Assembly: GCF_900163815.1 (NCBI RefSeq)
Contig: NZ_FUKO01000047.1
Span: 1-33,748, forward strand
Reading direction: 5' to 3'
Source: Microbacterium esteraromaticum
GTDB lineage: Bacteria > Actinomycetota > Actinomycetes > Actinomycetales > Microbacteriaceae
DNA length: 33,748 bases
Position numbers and translations under genes: made by a program. The notes beneath the pieces were generated by a model. The model had not been told where the DNA came from, did not search any database, and saw only the letters and a list, made by a program, of their open reading frames with translations. Shown in pieces: positions 1 to 10,752 of the stretch (position 1 is its first letter; every line of letters begins with the position of its first letter).

Positions 1-648
1 GGCTGACACCTCGATCTTCACCGCCCGAGGTACCTTCTCGGTGAGAGTTGATGTCACGCGCCCGGCGGTCACCTCGTATGAGGCCTTCTCGACCCGAGCA
101 AGTTCCACATCTGCGCGACCCGCTGTCAGTGTGAGATCCAGCGACTTCCCACTGCCATTCAGTGTCAGAGCGCCGGCGCTCACGTCGGCGTCGATCTGTC
201 CGAAGTCGCCGTCGGCTGTGAGGATGCCGGCATTCAACTCGAGGTCGGCATCAAGTCCCGCGAGTGACTGGGGCAGCAGCAGCGTCACCTGCTGATCGTC
301 GTCGCCGTTCCAGCCGAATCCGCCCCACCCGAGACCCCACCAGTCGAAACCCCGATGCGGGCTGCTCACCTCGAGGTCGTTGCCATCACGACGCAGCTTC
401 CAGCCCTGCAGAGTACCGTCATCCGCGCGCAGCATTGCCGTGTCGCCGTCGTAGAAGCCGATGTTCAGCTGGGCGCCGCTGACCTCAGCATCCACCCCCT
501 GAACACCCACCACAGACACCTCGGCATCCGCGGGCTTCTCACCGATCTGACTCACTCCGGCGAACGCCGCCGAGGCACCCGTGCCGATCAGCACCAGTCC
601 GCCGACGACCGCCAGCGCGACCGTCGCACCCTTCGCTCCTGCACTCAT
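1..648 (-). CDS. DUF4097-family beta-strand repeat envelope protein (partial, C-terminus beyond window)
   Basis: An open frame runs from ATG at 648 leftward to the window edge without a stop (216 codons visible), so the C-terminus is missing. Residues about 8-30 are a hydrophobic segment ending in small residues (signal peptide or N-terminal anchor). The rest is rich in short alternating motifs such as LDADLELNAGILTADG and IDADVSAGALTLNGSG, the pattern of DUF4097/adhesin-like beta-helix proteins. A Trp/Gly-rich loop (DWWGLGWGGFGW) sits near residue 100. The start overlaps the response-regulator stop as ATGA, and a good ribosome site (AAGGAGG) lies upstream, so it is the third gene of a kinase-regulator operon. 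In this family such proteins are often outputs or sensors of envelope-stress two-component systems; a role here is inferred. Confidence 0.8.
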   Translation of the reverse strand, partial: MSAGAKGATVALAVVGGLVLIGTGASAAFAGVSQIGEKPADAEVSVVGVQGVDAEVSGAQLNIGFYDGDTAMLRADDGTLQGWKLRRDGNDLEVSSPHRGFDWWGLGWGGFGWNGDDDQQVTLLLPQSLAGLDADLELNAGILTADGDFGQIDADVSAGALTLNGSGKSLDLTLTAGRADVELARVEKASYEVTAGRVTSTLTEKVPRAVKIEVSA

Positions 649-1331
649 GACAGGCCTCCTTGATTCGTCGTGTTCGGGTCCGCGAACCCGGAATTCTCGA
701 TGTGGGCGAGCGCGGCCAGCACTCGCCGATTGCCGTCTTCGGGGTCGAAGCCGAGCTTCTGGAAGATCGAGGTGATGTGCTTCTCGACACTCGCCTCGCT
801 GAGGAACAGCATCCCGGCGATCGAATTGTTGGACTTGCCCTCCGCCAGCAGCGCGAGAACCGTGCGCTCACGTTCGGTGAGGCGCAGCATCCGTTCGTCG
901 CGGTTTCGTCGGGTCAGCAGCTGCGCCACCACCTCCGGGTCGAGCACGGTAGCGCCCGCGGCGATCCGCTCGACCGATTCCACGAACTCGGTGACGTCGG
1001 CCACCCGGTCCTTCAGCAGGTAGCCGAGCGGGCCGCCCTGCGCGGCGATGAGATCGCTCGCATACCGCTCCTCGACATACTGCGAGAGCACGAGAAGCGG
1101 CAGCGACGGATGCGAGACCCGCAGCGCCAACGCGGCGCGGATGCCCTCATCGGTGAACGTCGGCGGCAGCCGCACATCGAGGATGCACAGGTCGGGCGTC
1201 GATTCCCTGACGGCATCCACAAGCCCGGCGGTATCAGCAAGTGCCGCGACCACCTCGTGGCCGCTGTCTTCGAGCAGACGCACGAGCCCCTCGCGCAGCA
1301 GAACGGAATCTTCGCAGATCAGAATGCGCAT
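645..1331 (-). CDS. NarL/FixJ-family (LuxR-type) response regulator
   Basis: The protein has 228 aa starting MRILICEDS. Residues 1-120 form a receiver domain: acidic pair near E7/D8, phospho-acceptor D52 in CILDVRLPP, and the conserved Lys in GYLLKD. After a linker, residues about 160-220 carry a LuxR-type helix-turn-helix (LTERERTVLALLAEGKSNNSIA and SEASVEKHITSIFQKLGF). Length and layout match NarL/FixJ regulators. The start lies 13 nt inside the upstream kinase gene and the stop overlaps the DUF4097 start, so the three genes are translationally coupled. It is presumably phosphorylated by that kinase and controls envelope genes, possibly this operon; the target is not visible in sequence. 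Confidence 0.93.
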   Translation of the reverse strand: MRILICEDSVLLREGLVRLLEDSGHEVVAALADTAGLVDAVRESTPDLCILDVRLPPTFTDEGIRAALALRVSHPSLPLLVLSQYVEERYASDLIAAQGGPLGYLLKDRVADVTEFVESVERIAAGATVLDPEVVAQLLTRRNRDERMLRLTERERTVLALLAEGKSNNSIAGMLFLSEASVEKHITSIFQKLGFDPEDGNRRVLAALAHIENSGFADPNTTNQGGLS

Positions 1332-2626
1332 GGCACCGTCACCTCCAGGCTGGTCGGGCCGCCGGCCGGGCTGTCCAGCCGGAAGGTGCCGCCCGCCGCC
1401 AGCACCCGATTGGTGATGCCATCGAGCCCGCCGCCTGGCTGCACCTGCGCACCGCCCATGCCGTTGTCCTCCACCCGCGCCCAGAGCCCGCCGTCGCGGC
1501 TGCGCACGACGACCCGGCATTCGTTCGCCCGGGAGTGCTTGGCGGCGTTGGTCAGCGATTCCGCGATGGAGAAGTACACGGCTGCCTCAGCATCCCGGCA
1601 TCCGCCCGGCATGGCATCGATGCGCACGTCGAGCTGCACGGGAATGTGGGACCGACCGGCCAGCGCTGACAGCGCAGCATCCAGCCCACGGTCGTCGAGA
1701 ACGGAGGTGTGGATGCCACGGGCGAGCTGACGCAGCTCGGTGATGGCGGCCTTCGTCGAGGTGTGCGCCTCGCCGATCAGCTCTTTCGCGGCGGCGGGAT
1801 CGGAGTCGATCTTCTGCTGAGCGAGCCCCAGCGTCATGCCGACCGAAACCAGCCGCGGCTGCACGCCGTCATGCAGGTCGCGCTCGATGCGGGTGCGCTC
1901 GAGTTCGGCGGCGCGCACGGCGCCGGCACGCTGAGCGCTGGTGGTCTTCACCTGCGCGGTGAGTTCCGCCTCGCGGCCAGGGACCACCAGAGCGCGGGTG
2001 ATGACGCGGTGCAGCAGTGCGATTCCGACAATGCCTGCCATCGCGGCAACGATACCGAGGATGCCGACGACCGGGGCCCATTCGACGGCCATGACCGAAC
2101 GGAACGGTCCCTCGACGGTACCTCGCGCATGCAGGGGACTGAAGGAGAGGAACGCTGACCAGATCATGCCACCGAAGAGGCGGATCACCAGGGTGCCGCC
2201 GACGCAGGCGATCACGAAGTTCAAGACGGCCCGCCACATGCGGCCGTCGATCGCCTGCCGGCTGACGTTGCGCAGCCATCCGCCGAAACCAGGGCGGGTG
2301 CGCGGGCGCCACTGCAGCGGTGATAACTGCAGCCGGTACAGGTCGCTGACCCGCTGCACCTCGAACCAGGCGACGCCGAAGAGCGCGTAGACGAGGCCGG
2401 CCAGTACGAAGAGGCCGATGCCGAAGAGGAAGACCAGGCCGATGCCGACGCCGAGCAGTGCACTCAGCCCGGCGACGACGCCTGAGCCGACCACGCCGAG
2501 AGCGGCGAGTTCGAGGATTGTGAGGAAGATCCGCCGCGGCTGGGTGACAGCATGCCGCGATGCTGCGCCCGTCGGGGCGGGCACGACCGGCGCAGCGGGC
2601 GGTGCCGGTGGAATCGAGGTGGTCAT
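1319..2626 (-). CDS. sensor histidine kinase (HisKA_3 / HATPase_c, NarX/LiaS-like)
   Basis: The product is 435 aa, starting MTTSIPPAP. A proline/alanine-rich cytoplasmic tail (1-30) is followed by hydrophobic segments at about 33-55, 57-85, 133-155 and 185-208, so the sensor part is mostly membrane-embedded. Then comes a HisKA_3 dimerisation helix with the phospho-acceptor H252 in ERDLHDGVQPRL, and a HATPase domain with the N-box ESLTNAAKHS, G1 box VEDNGMGG and GGLDGITNRV. The start at 2626 is preferred over an upstream ATG (2746) because the extra residues look unstructured and a -10-like TAGCTT (2634-2639, minus) lies 7 nt before it, predicting a leaderless mRNA. It partners the overlapping response regulator. 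The ligand is unknown; its place beside DUF4097 resembles LiaSR-type cell-envelope stress systems. Confidence 0.9.
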   Translation of the reverse strand: MTTSIPPAPPAAPVVPAPTGAASRHAVTQPRRIFLTILELAALGVVGSGVVAGLSALLGVGIGLVFLFGIGLFVLAGLVYALFGVAWFEVQRVSDLYRLQLSPLQWRPRTRPGFGGWLRNVSRQAIDGRMWRAVLNFVIACVGGTLVIRLFGGMIWSAFLSFSPLHARGTVEGPFRSVMAVEWAPVVGILGIVAAMAGIVGIALLHRVITRALVVPGREAELTAQVKTTSAQRAGAVRAAELERTRIERDLHDGVQPRLVSVGMTLGLAQQKIDSDPAAAKELIGEAHTSTKAAITELRQLARGIHTSVLDDRGLDAALSALAGRSHIPVQLDVRIDAMPGGCRDAEAAVYFSIAESLTNAAKHSRANECRVVVRSRDGGLWARVEDNGMGGAQVQPGGGLDGITNRVLAAGGTFRLDSPAGGPTSLEVTVPCAF

Positions 2627-2744
2627 GCCATCAAAGCTACGGGGCACGCCACAGTTGTGACACGGAGGCAGCCCGACGGCTTGCTTCGGGTTTTCCCTAA
2701 GCAGGGGCTGCCGATGGCGTCGCACACCGAGCATGATGGAGACC

Positions 2745-3461
2745 ATGACGACTATGGCGCATCCGAATGAGCCGCACGAAAGCGGGCTCGGTCAGAAGCT
2801 CAACTGGCTACGCGCCGGCGTACTGGGTGCGAATGACGGCATCGTCTCGGTGGCATCACTCGTGGTCGGCGTCGCCGGTGCGACCTCGGACAATTCGACC
2901 TTGCTGCTCGCGGGCATCGCGGGCCTTGTAGGAGGTGCGATCTCGATGGCGCTTGGCGAATACGTATCGGTCAGCAGTCAGCGTGACAGTGAGCGCGCGC
3001 TCATCCACAAAGAACGCGAAGAGCTGCGCACCATGCCCGACGAAGAACTCGCCGAGTTGCAGGGGCTGTACCGCGAAAGGGGTCTCAGCAACGAGACCGC
3101 GCGACTCGTGGCCGAGGAGTTGACTGCGCATGATTCTCTCGCCGCGCACCTCGAAGTCGAACTCGGCATCGACCCCGACGACCTCGTCAACCCTTGGCAT
3201 GCGGCACTCTCGTCAGCCGTTTCCTTCACGATCGGTGCACTGCTGCCGCTGCTGGCCATCCTGCTGCCACCGCCCGGGATCCGCGTTCCGGTGACCTTCG
3301 CCGCGGTGCTGATCGCCCTCGCCATCACCGGCGTGGTCTCGGCGAAGATCGGGGGCGCCTCCCCCGGACGCGCGTCTGTGCGACTGGTGCTCGGCGGCGC
3401 GCTTGCGCTCCTCGCCACCTACCTCATCGGCACCCTGCTCGGCACCACGGGAATCGTTTAG
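2745..3461 (+). CDS. VIT1/CCC1-family transporter (putative Fe/Mn exporter)
   Basis: The product is about 238 aa from ATG 2745. An in-frame ATG at 2733 is possible, but GGAG at 2738-2741 would then lie inside the gene; spacing to 2745 is short (3 nt), so the start is uncertain. The N-terminal signature NWLRAGVLGANDGIVSVASLVVGV and IGGAISMALGEYVSVSSQRDSE are typical of the CCC1/VIT1 family (vacuolar iron transporter homologues). Two membrane helices precede an acidic cytoplasmic stretch (EREELRTMPDEELAELQ, a metal-binding hairpin in this family) and three more helices follow (about residues 150-235). Prokaryotic members move Fe2+ or Mn2+ out of the cytoplasm; the substrate here is inferred. 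It is monocistronic and convergent with the DUF3566 gene. Confidence 0.88.
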   Translation: MTTMAHPNEPHESGLGQKLNWLRAGVLGANDGIVSVASLVVGVAGATSDNSTLLLAGIAGLVGGAISMALGEYVSVSSQRDSERALIHKEREELRTMPDEELAELQGLYRERGLSNETARLVAEELTAHDSLAAHLEVELGIDPDDLVNPWHAALSSAVSFTIGALLPLLAILLPPPGIRVPVTFAAVLIALAITGVVSAKIGGASPGRASVRLVLGGALALLATYLIGTLLGTTGIV

Positions 3462-3548
3462 GGCACCGCATGTTGTGGGCTTATCTGGAGACCGCCACCC
3501 ACCTGCTCGCTGGGCGCAACTCTGGCCATTCATGCACCTGAGGACGGA

Positions 3549-3629
3549 GAAATCCTCCTTTCAAGAGCATCGGGGAGGGACCGACGAAGTGGGAGGGGTC
3601 ACCCGTTCTGCGATTGAAAGGAGGATTTC
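3549..3629. repeat. long inverted repeat between convergent genes (possible bidirectional terminator)
   Basis: Two arms form a perfect 16-bp inverted repeat: GAAATCCTCCTTTCAA at 3549-3564 and its reverse complement at 3614-3629, around a 49-nt centre. It sits between the converging ends of the transporter gene (stop 3461) and the DUF3566 gene (stop 3655). That position favours transcription termination for both, but the loop is much longer than in an ordinary intrinsic terminator and there is no U-tract. A miniature inverted-repeat element is the alternative. Confidence 0.6.
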
Positions 3630-3652
3630 GGAGTCCGCCTACAAAGCGGGGG

Positions 3653-4057
3653 TCAGTTCGACATGAAGCCGACGAGCAGACCGCCGGTGACCTTCACTGC
3701 CAGGTTGTAGATACCTGCCACGACCGCACCGAGCACGGTGAAGACGATGAGGTTGAGGATCGACACGACAGCGCCGAACGCCATCACCTGCGGCAGACCG
3801 ATCATGCTCTCGAGGTCGACGGTGCCATCGGTGAGCAGATCGAGGATCTCGCCCACCTGCGCCACCACGTTCGTCGCCTGCAGCACCATGAAGATGAGGA
3901 AGAACGACACCATGGTCACGATGGCCAGCGCGACCGCACCGAGGAAGGACAGCTTCACGGCCGACCAGAAGTCGACGTAGACCAGGCGCAGGCGAACCTG
4001 CTTGCCGCCCGTCTTGCGCGTGGACTTCTTCGCCAGCTTGTCTGCCACTGTGCTCAT
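3653..4057 (-). CDS. DUF3566 domain membrane protein
   Basis: The protein has 134 aa. A basic N-terminus (residues 1-25, many Lys/Arg) precedes VDFWSAVKLSFLGAVALAIVTMVSFFLIFMVL, a first membrane helix at about 34-58. A short amphipathic stretch then leads to a second helix at about 92-120 (GAVVSILNLIVFTVLGAVVAGIYNLAVK). This matches the actinobacterial DUF3566 family, which lies next to gyrA in many actinobacteria. It starts 33 nt after the gyrA stop on the same strand and is probably cotranscribed with it. Its function is not established; the location beside gyrase is conserved but does not prove a link to DNA topology. Confidence 0.9.
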   Translation of the reverse strand: MSTVADKLAKKSTRKTGGKQVRLRLVYVDFWSAVKLSFLGAVALAIVTMVSFFLIFMVLQATNVVAQVGEILDLLTDGTVDLESMIGLPQVMAFGAVVSILNLIVFTVLGAVVAGIYNLAVKVTGGLLVGFMSN

Positions 4058-4089
4058 ATGGTGCTCCTCGCGCTACGCGCTGTCTTCGA

Positions 4090-6645
<2,556 letters not shown>

Positions 6646-6668
6646 ATTCTTTTCCGTACTCGGTGGTC

Positions 6669-6759
6669 GGGATTGCGGATACCGCTTCGCTCGCAGAACG
6701 GGTTCCTTCCCGCTTCGCGGGCCCCTCCCGATGCTCGCTCACGCGGCATCCGCAATCCC
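6669..6759. repeat. long imperfect palindrome in the gyrB-gyrA spacer
   Basis: The arms GGGATTGCGGAT (6669-6680) and ATCCGCAATCCC (6748-6759) are perfectly complementary over 12 bp. A partly paired extension (CCGC with GCGG) lies inside them, and a central hairpin CCCGC-TTC-GCGGG is at 6709-6721. Together they could form one large cruciform or stem-loop of about 91 nt in the gyrB-gyrA mRNA. It may attenuate readthrough, set the gyrB/gyrA mRNA ratio, or be a dispersed repeat element. Confidence 0.6.
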
Positions 6760-6814
6760 TTGCGTTTTGAAGTTGTGTCCCCGTCGAGATCAGCGGTGGG
6801 GTGGGTGTAAGGGG

Positions 6815-8872
6815 TCAGATGTCGAGGAAGCGGACGTCCTTGGCGTTGCGCTGAATGAACGAGCGTCGCGACTCGACGTCCTCACCCATCAGCACGCTGA
6901 AGATCTCGTCTGCCGCGGCGGCATCCTCGATGGTGATCTGCTGGAGCGTGCGCGTGTTGTGATCCATCGTCGTCTCCCACAGCTCCTTCGGGTTCATCTC
7001 GCCGAGACCCTTGTAGCGCTGGATGGAGGCATCCTTCGGCAGCCGCTTGCCCGCGGCCTGGCCGTGCGCCAGCAGCGCGTCGCGCTCGGCATCCGAATAC
7101 ACGTACTCATGCGCGGAGTTCGTCCACTTCAGCCGGTACAGCGGCGGCATCGCGAGGTACACGAAGCCGGCCTCGATGAGGCCGCGCATGTAGCGGAACA
7201 GCAGCGTGAGCAGCAGCGTCGTGATGTGCTGGCCGTCGACATCGGCATCCGCCATCAAAACGATCTTGTGATAGCGGGCCTTCTCGATATCGAAGTCCTC
7301 GCCGATGCCGGTGCCGAACGCCTGGATCATCGCCTGGACCTCACGGTTGGCCAGCGCCTTGTCGAGGCGCGCACGCTCGACGTTCAGGATCTTGCCGCGC
7401 AGCGCGAGGATCGCCTGCGTGTGCGGGTCGCGACCCTGCACCGCCGAGCCGCCGGCCGAGTCACCCTCGACGAGGAAGATCTCGCTGATCGAGGGATCCT
7501 TGCTGGTGCAGTCCTTGAGCTTGTCAGGCATCGCGGCCGACTCGAAGACGCTCTTGCGACGCGCTGTCTCGCGGGCCTTGCGGGCCGCCATCCGAGCGGT
7601 CGCCGCATCGATCGCCTTGCGGATCACATTGCGCGCCTGCGCGGGGTTACGCGCGAACCAGTCGCCGAGCTGATCGTTGACGACCTTCTGCGTGAACGTC
7701 TTCGCTTCGGTGTTGCCGAGCTTCGTCTTCGTCTGACCCTCGAACTGCGGCTCGCCGAGCTTGATCGAGATGACCGCGGTGAGGCCCTCACGCACATCGT
7801 CGCCGGAGAGATTCTCGTCCTTCTCCTTGAGCAGGTTGTTCGCTCGCGCGTAGCGGTTCACGAGACTGGTCAGCGCTGCACGGAAGCCCTCTTCGTGCGT
7901 GCCGCCTTCGTGCGTGTTGATCGTGTTCGCATAGGTGAAGACGTTCTCGGTGTACGAGGTGGTCCACTGCATCGCGACCTCGAGCGAGATCTTGCGCTCG
8001 GTGTCTTCTGCCTCGAAGTCGATGATCTCGTCGTTGACGACCTCGGCCTTGCGCACCCGGTTGAGGTACTCGACATAGTCGACCAGACCGCGCTCGTAGA
8101 AGAAATCGTCGCTCGGCTGCTTCGAGGTGAGGACGCCATCGACTTCCACCTCGTAGGTGGATGCCGGACGATCGTCACGCAGCGAGATGCGCAAGCCCTT
8201 GTTCAGGAACGCCATCTGCTGGAAGCGCGTGCGCAGGGTGTCGTACTCGAAATGGACCGTGTCGACGAAGATCGTGGGGTCCGGCCAGAACGTGATCGTC
8301 GTTCCGGTCTGATCGGTCTCTTCGCCCTTCTCGATCTGCTGCTGCGGTACGCCGCCGTCAGCGAACTGGTGGCGCCAGACGTGCCCGAGCTGGCGCACCT
8401 CGACGTCGAATCGGGTGGAGAGAGCATTCACGACAGAGGATCCGACACCGTGCAGACCACCGGAGACGGCGTAGGCGCCGCCGCCGAACTTGCCGCCGGC
8501 GTGCAGGATCGTGAGCACGACCTCGACGGTGGACTTCGTCGGGTCGGAGGAGTGCGGACCAACCGGGATGCCGCGGCCGTTGTCGGACACGCGCACGCCG
8601 CCATCCTGCAGCAGCGTCACCTCGATGTTGTCGGCGTAGCCGGCCAAAGCCTCATCAACGGAGTTGTCGACGATCTCGTAGACGAGGTGGTGCAGGCCGC
8701 GCGGGCCCGTGGAACCGATGTACATGCCGGGGCGCTTGCGCACCGCCTCGAGTCCCTCGAGGATCTGAATGTCATCGGCACCATAATCGCCGGTGACCTT
8801 GTGCGACGACGTGTCGTCGGGGGTGCCCCCAGTCGTCGATCCGTTGTCGGCAGCGGGGGTTTCAGGCGTCAT
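6815..8872 (-). CDS. gyrB: DNA gyrase subunit B
   Basis: A 685-aa GyrB, the ATPase subunit of gyrase. The GHKL ATPase domain shows [14 protein letters not shown] (catalytic Glu67, Mg-binding Asn70), the DNGRGIPV motif and [14 protein letters not shown]. The transducer and TOPRIM parts follow with [14 protein letters not shown] and the metal-binding DADVDGQHI. The C-terminal signature [18 protein letters not shown] contacts GyrA and DNA. The start at 8872 ([11 protein letters not shown]) is chosen over the longer frame at 8908 because a -10-like TAGAAT on the minus strand (8907-8912) covers that upstream ATG. This leaves a leader of about 28 nt containing GGAG. It follows dciA and precedes gyrA on the same strand. 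Confidence 0.97.
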   Translation of the reverse strand: MTPETPAADNGSTTGGTPDDTSSHKVTGDYGADDIQILEGLEAVRKRPGMYIGSTGPRGLHHLVYEIVDNSVDEALAGYADNIEVTLLQDGGVRVSDNGRGIPVGPHSSDPTKSTVEVVLTILHAGGKFGGGAYAVSGGLHGVGSSVVNALSTRFDVEVRQLGHVWRHQFADGGVPQQQIEKGEETDQTGTTITFWPDPTIFVDTVHFEYDTLRTRFQQMAFLNKGLRISLRDDRPASTYEVEVDGVLTSKQPSDDFFYERGLVDYVEYLNRVRKAEVVNDEIIDFEAEDTERKISLEVAMQWTTSYTENVFTYANTINTHEGGTHEEGFRAALTSLVNRYARANNLLKEKDENLSGDDVREGLTAVISIKLGEPQFEGQTKTKLGNTEAKTFTQKVVNDQLGDWFARNPAQARNVIRKAIDAATARMAARKARETARRKSVFESAAMPDKLKDCTSKDPSISEIFLVEGDSAGGSAVQGRDPHTQAILALRGKILNVERARLDKALANREVQAMIQAFGTGIGEDFDIEKARYHKIVLMADADVDGQHITTLLLTLLFRYMRGLIEAGFVYLAMPPLYRLKWTNSAHEYVYSDAERDALLAHGQAAGKRLPKDASIQRYKGLGEMNPKELWETTMDHNTRTLQQITIEDAAAADEIFSVLMGEDVESRRSFIQRNAKDVRFLDI

Positions 8873-8906
8873 CAGAGTTTGTGCTCCACATCGAAGGTTC
8901 CCTGTC

Positions 8907-8912
8907 ATTCTA
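8907..8912 (-). promoter_or_regulatory. candidate -10 element of gyrB
   Basis: Read on the minus strand this is TAGAAT, a good actinobacterial -10 (TANNNT), 34 nt upstream of the chosen gyrB ATG. No convincing -35 is seen, so the promoter is tentative. Its position helps exclude the longer gyrB start. Confidence 0.4.
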
Positions 8913-8989
8913 GCGGGTTTCGATGGACAAAACGCGTCCTAAACGCCGTGTACGGCTTTCTGAGCGCGTGAGGGTGCGGTCATGATGCC

Positions 8990-9475
8990 CTACCCATAGG
9001 TGTCTCGTGGGCCGCGTCCGGGCACGGTGCGCGGTCCCCATTTCCACGATGGAACGTCTGGGCCGATGAAACGAAGGTTCTGCACACCGGCATCCGGATA
9101 GCGATTGCCGATCTCGGTCATGATGACCGCCCGCATGAACTGCAGATTCTTCGCCCAGGCGGTCGAATCGCACTTCACCGTGAGCACACCTCGCTCGAGA
9201 GAAACCGGCTCGGAGTGCTTCGCCGTGTCTTCGCCGGCGAGTTCGGCCCACTGGCGCACGAGGTCTTCGGCGGCGAGAGTCTTCTCCCAACCAGAGTCCT
9301 TGGTGAGCTTCAGCAGCACGTCACCGAGAGTGCCGGGATCGCGTCCTTTCGAGAAGGGAGCGTTGTCATCGTCGATCGCGACACGACGCTTGCGCTTCCA
9401 CTTCGAAGAACTCGGCTTCAGCCCGCGCAGGCGCAGATAGGTGGCAACAGTCTCAGGAGGCTGCGGGTCAGTCAT
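8990..9475 (-). CDS. dciA: DUF721 / DciA-type protein (predicted replicative helicase loader)
   Basis: A 161-aa protein starting MTDPQPPETVATYLRLRGL. It has a basic segment (SSKWKRKRR, about residues 22-32), then the conserved DUF721 core from about 50 to 140: LGDVLLKLTKDSGW, LVRQWAELAGEDTAKHSEPVSLERGVLTVKCDSTAWAKNLQFM and a C-terminal GNRYPDAGVQNLRFIGP. The motif pattern W-x(3)-G...H..P, followed by GxLxVxxxSxxWAxxL, is typical of DciA, which loads or activates DnaB helicase in bacteria lacking DnaC/DnaI. It overlaps the recF stop by 8 nt, consistent with a dnaN-recF-dciA operon. The function is inferred from the family. Confidence 0.9.
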   Translation of the reverse strand: MTDPQPPETVATYLRLRGLKPSSSKWKRKRRVAIDDDNAPFSKGRDPGTLGDVLLKLTKDSGWEKTLAAEDLVRQWAELAGEDTAKHSEPVSLERGVLTVKCDSTAWAKNLQFMRAVIMTEIGNRYPDAGVQNLRFIGPDVPSWKWGPRTVPGRGPRDTYG

Positions 9476-10667
9476 CGGCATCCTCCTCGGCGGTCTCGGC
9501 GGCAATCTCTGCGGCGGTCTCGTCTCTCTCGTCGCTGATCGTACCCGCGTTGATGCGCACGACATGACGGTGCAGCACATCGGGAATGTCGCCCTCGACG
9601 GCAGCGGTGACGATCACCTGCTCGTATCCGGCGGTCAGTGCCGCCAGACGCTGGCGGCGATCAGCATCCAATTCGGCGAAGACGTCGTCGAGGATGAGCA
9701 CGGGGTCGCCGGCCGGAGACTCTGCGCGGAGCAGCTCTGCGGATGCCAATCGCAAAGCGAGCGCGACCGACCAGGATTCGCCATGCGAGGCATAACCCTT
9801 CACCGGCAGATCGCGCACTCGCAGCACGAGATCGTCACGGTGCGGACCCACCAGCGTCAGCCCGCGGTCGACTTCCTTTGAACGCTTCTCGCGCAGCTGA
9901 GTGCGGAAGAGATCTTCAATCTCACCGCGCACATCGTCGGATTCGCCCTCGTCTTCTTCGGGGTCGCCGCCGCGAACCGACAGCGCCCACTCGAGCTGCG
10001 GGCGATGGTCGGCGCCGGCGATGGCCGCGTACGCCTCGGCCAGCGGAACCTGCAGATCTGCGGCCAAGCGGATGCGGGCATGGATGATCTCGGACCCCAG
10101 CGCGATGAGTTTGTCGTCCCAGACATCGAGCGTGGAAAGCCCCTCACCGCGGACGCCACGACTTCGGGCTGATTTCAGCAGCGCCGTGCGCTGGCGAAGA
10201 ACCCGGTCGTAATCGGCCAGCACGCCGGCCAGCCTCGGTGCACGCTGAATCAGAAGCTGATCCGTGAATCGGCGCCGGGATGACGGATCTCCGCGCACGA
10301 TCTGCAGATCTTCTGGGGCGAACAGCACGACGTGGGCGTAGCGAGGCAGCTCATTGGTCTTCGACGGCGAACCGTTGATGCGGGCCTTGTTCGTACCCTG
10401 TCGGTTCACCTGAACCTCGGCCAGAACCGTGCGTGTGCCGTGCACAAGACGAGCGCGGATGATGGCGAAGTCTTTGCCGTCGCGCACCATTGGAGCATCG
10501 GAGGACACTCGGTGGGAGCCGAGCGTTGCAAGAAAGACGATCGCTTCGGCGAGGTTCGTCTTTCCCTGTCCGTTGCTGCCGACGAGAACGTTCGGCCCGC
10601 GGAGCAGAGTGAGCTCAGCGGTCGCGTAATTGCGGAAATCAACCAGGTTCAGGTGTTCCACGATCAC
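9468..10667 (-). CDS. recF: DNA replication and repair protein RecF
   Basis: A 399-aa SMC-like ABC ATPase that helps load RecA at gapped DNA behind stalled forks. Starting at GTG 10667, the N-terminus reads (M)IVEHLNLVDFRNYATAEL, the usual RecF beginning. Walker A is GSNGQGKTN at about residues 30-38. The late signature region includes SHGESWSVALALRLA and Walker B LILDDVFAELDADRRQRL, followed by VTAAVEGDIP. The frame continues upstream to 10715, but those residues (SGPSPVSEPKG) do not look like family sequence. The C-terminal tail is unusually acidic (DETAAEIAAETAEEDADD). It lies 85 nt after dnaN and overlaps dciA. Confidence 0.95.
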   Translation of the reverse strand: MIVEHLNLVDFRNYATAELTLLRGPNVLVGSNGQGKTNLAEAIVFLATLGSHRVSSDAPMVRDGKDFAIIRARLVHGTRTVLAEVQVNRQGTNKARINGSPSKTNELPRYAHVVLFAPEDLQIVRGDPSSRRRFTDQLLIQRAPRLAGVLADYDRVLRQRTALLKSARSRGVRGEGLSTLDVWDDKLIALGSEIIHARIRLAADLQVPLAEAYAAIAGADHRPQLEWALSVRGGDPEEDEGESDDVRGEIEDLFRTQLREKRSKEVDRGLTLVGPHRDDLVLRVRDLPVKGYASHGESWSVALALRLASAELLRAESPAGDPVLILDDVFAELDADRRQRLAALTAGYEQVIVTAAVEGDIPDVLHRHVVRINAGTISDERDETAAEIAAETAEEDADD

Positions 10668-10752
10668 GAGAGTCAGCCTACCTTTCGGCTCTGACACCGG
10701 GCTCGGGCCTGACACCCGTCCCGGAACCGGGCGATCCGGCTCTGCGCGGCAG

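Noticed and set aside
3550..3570. Possible 16S rRNA 3'-end remnant (CCTCCTTTC)
   Set aside because: Only nine bases match and they form one arm of an inverted repeat; no other rRNA sequence is nearby.
6731..8971. 746-codon open frame opposite gyrB
   Set aside because: An antisense shadow of gyrB caused by high GC at third positions; Leu/Arg/Asp/Val-rich with no motif.
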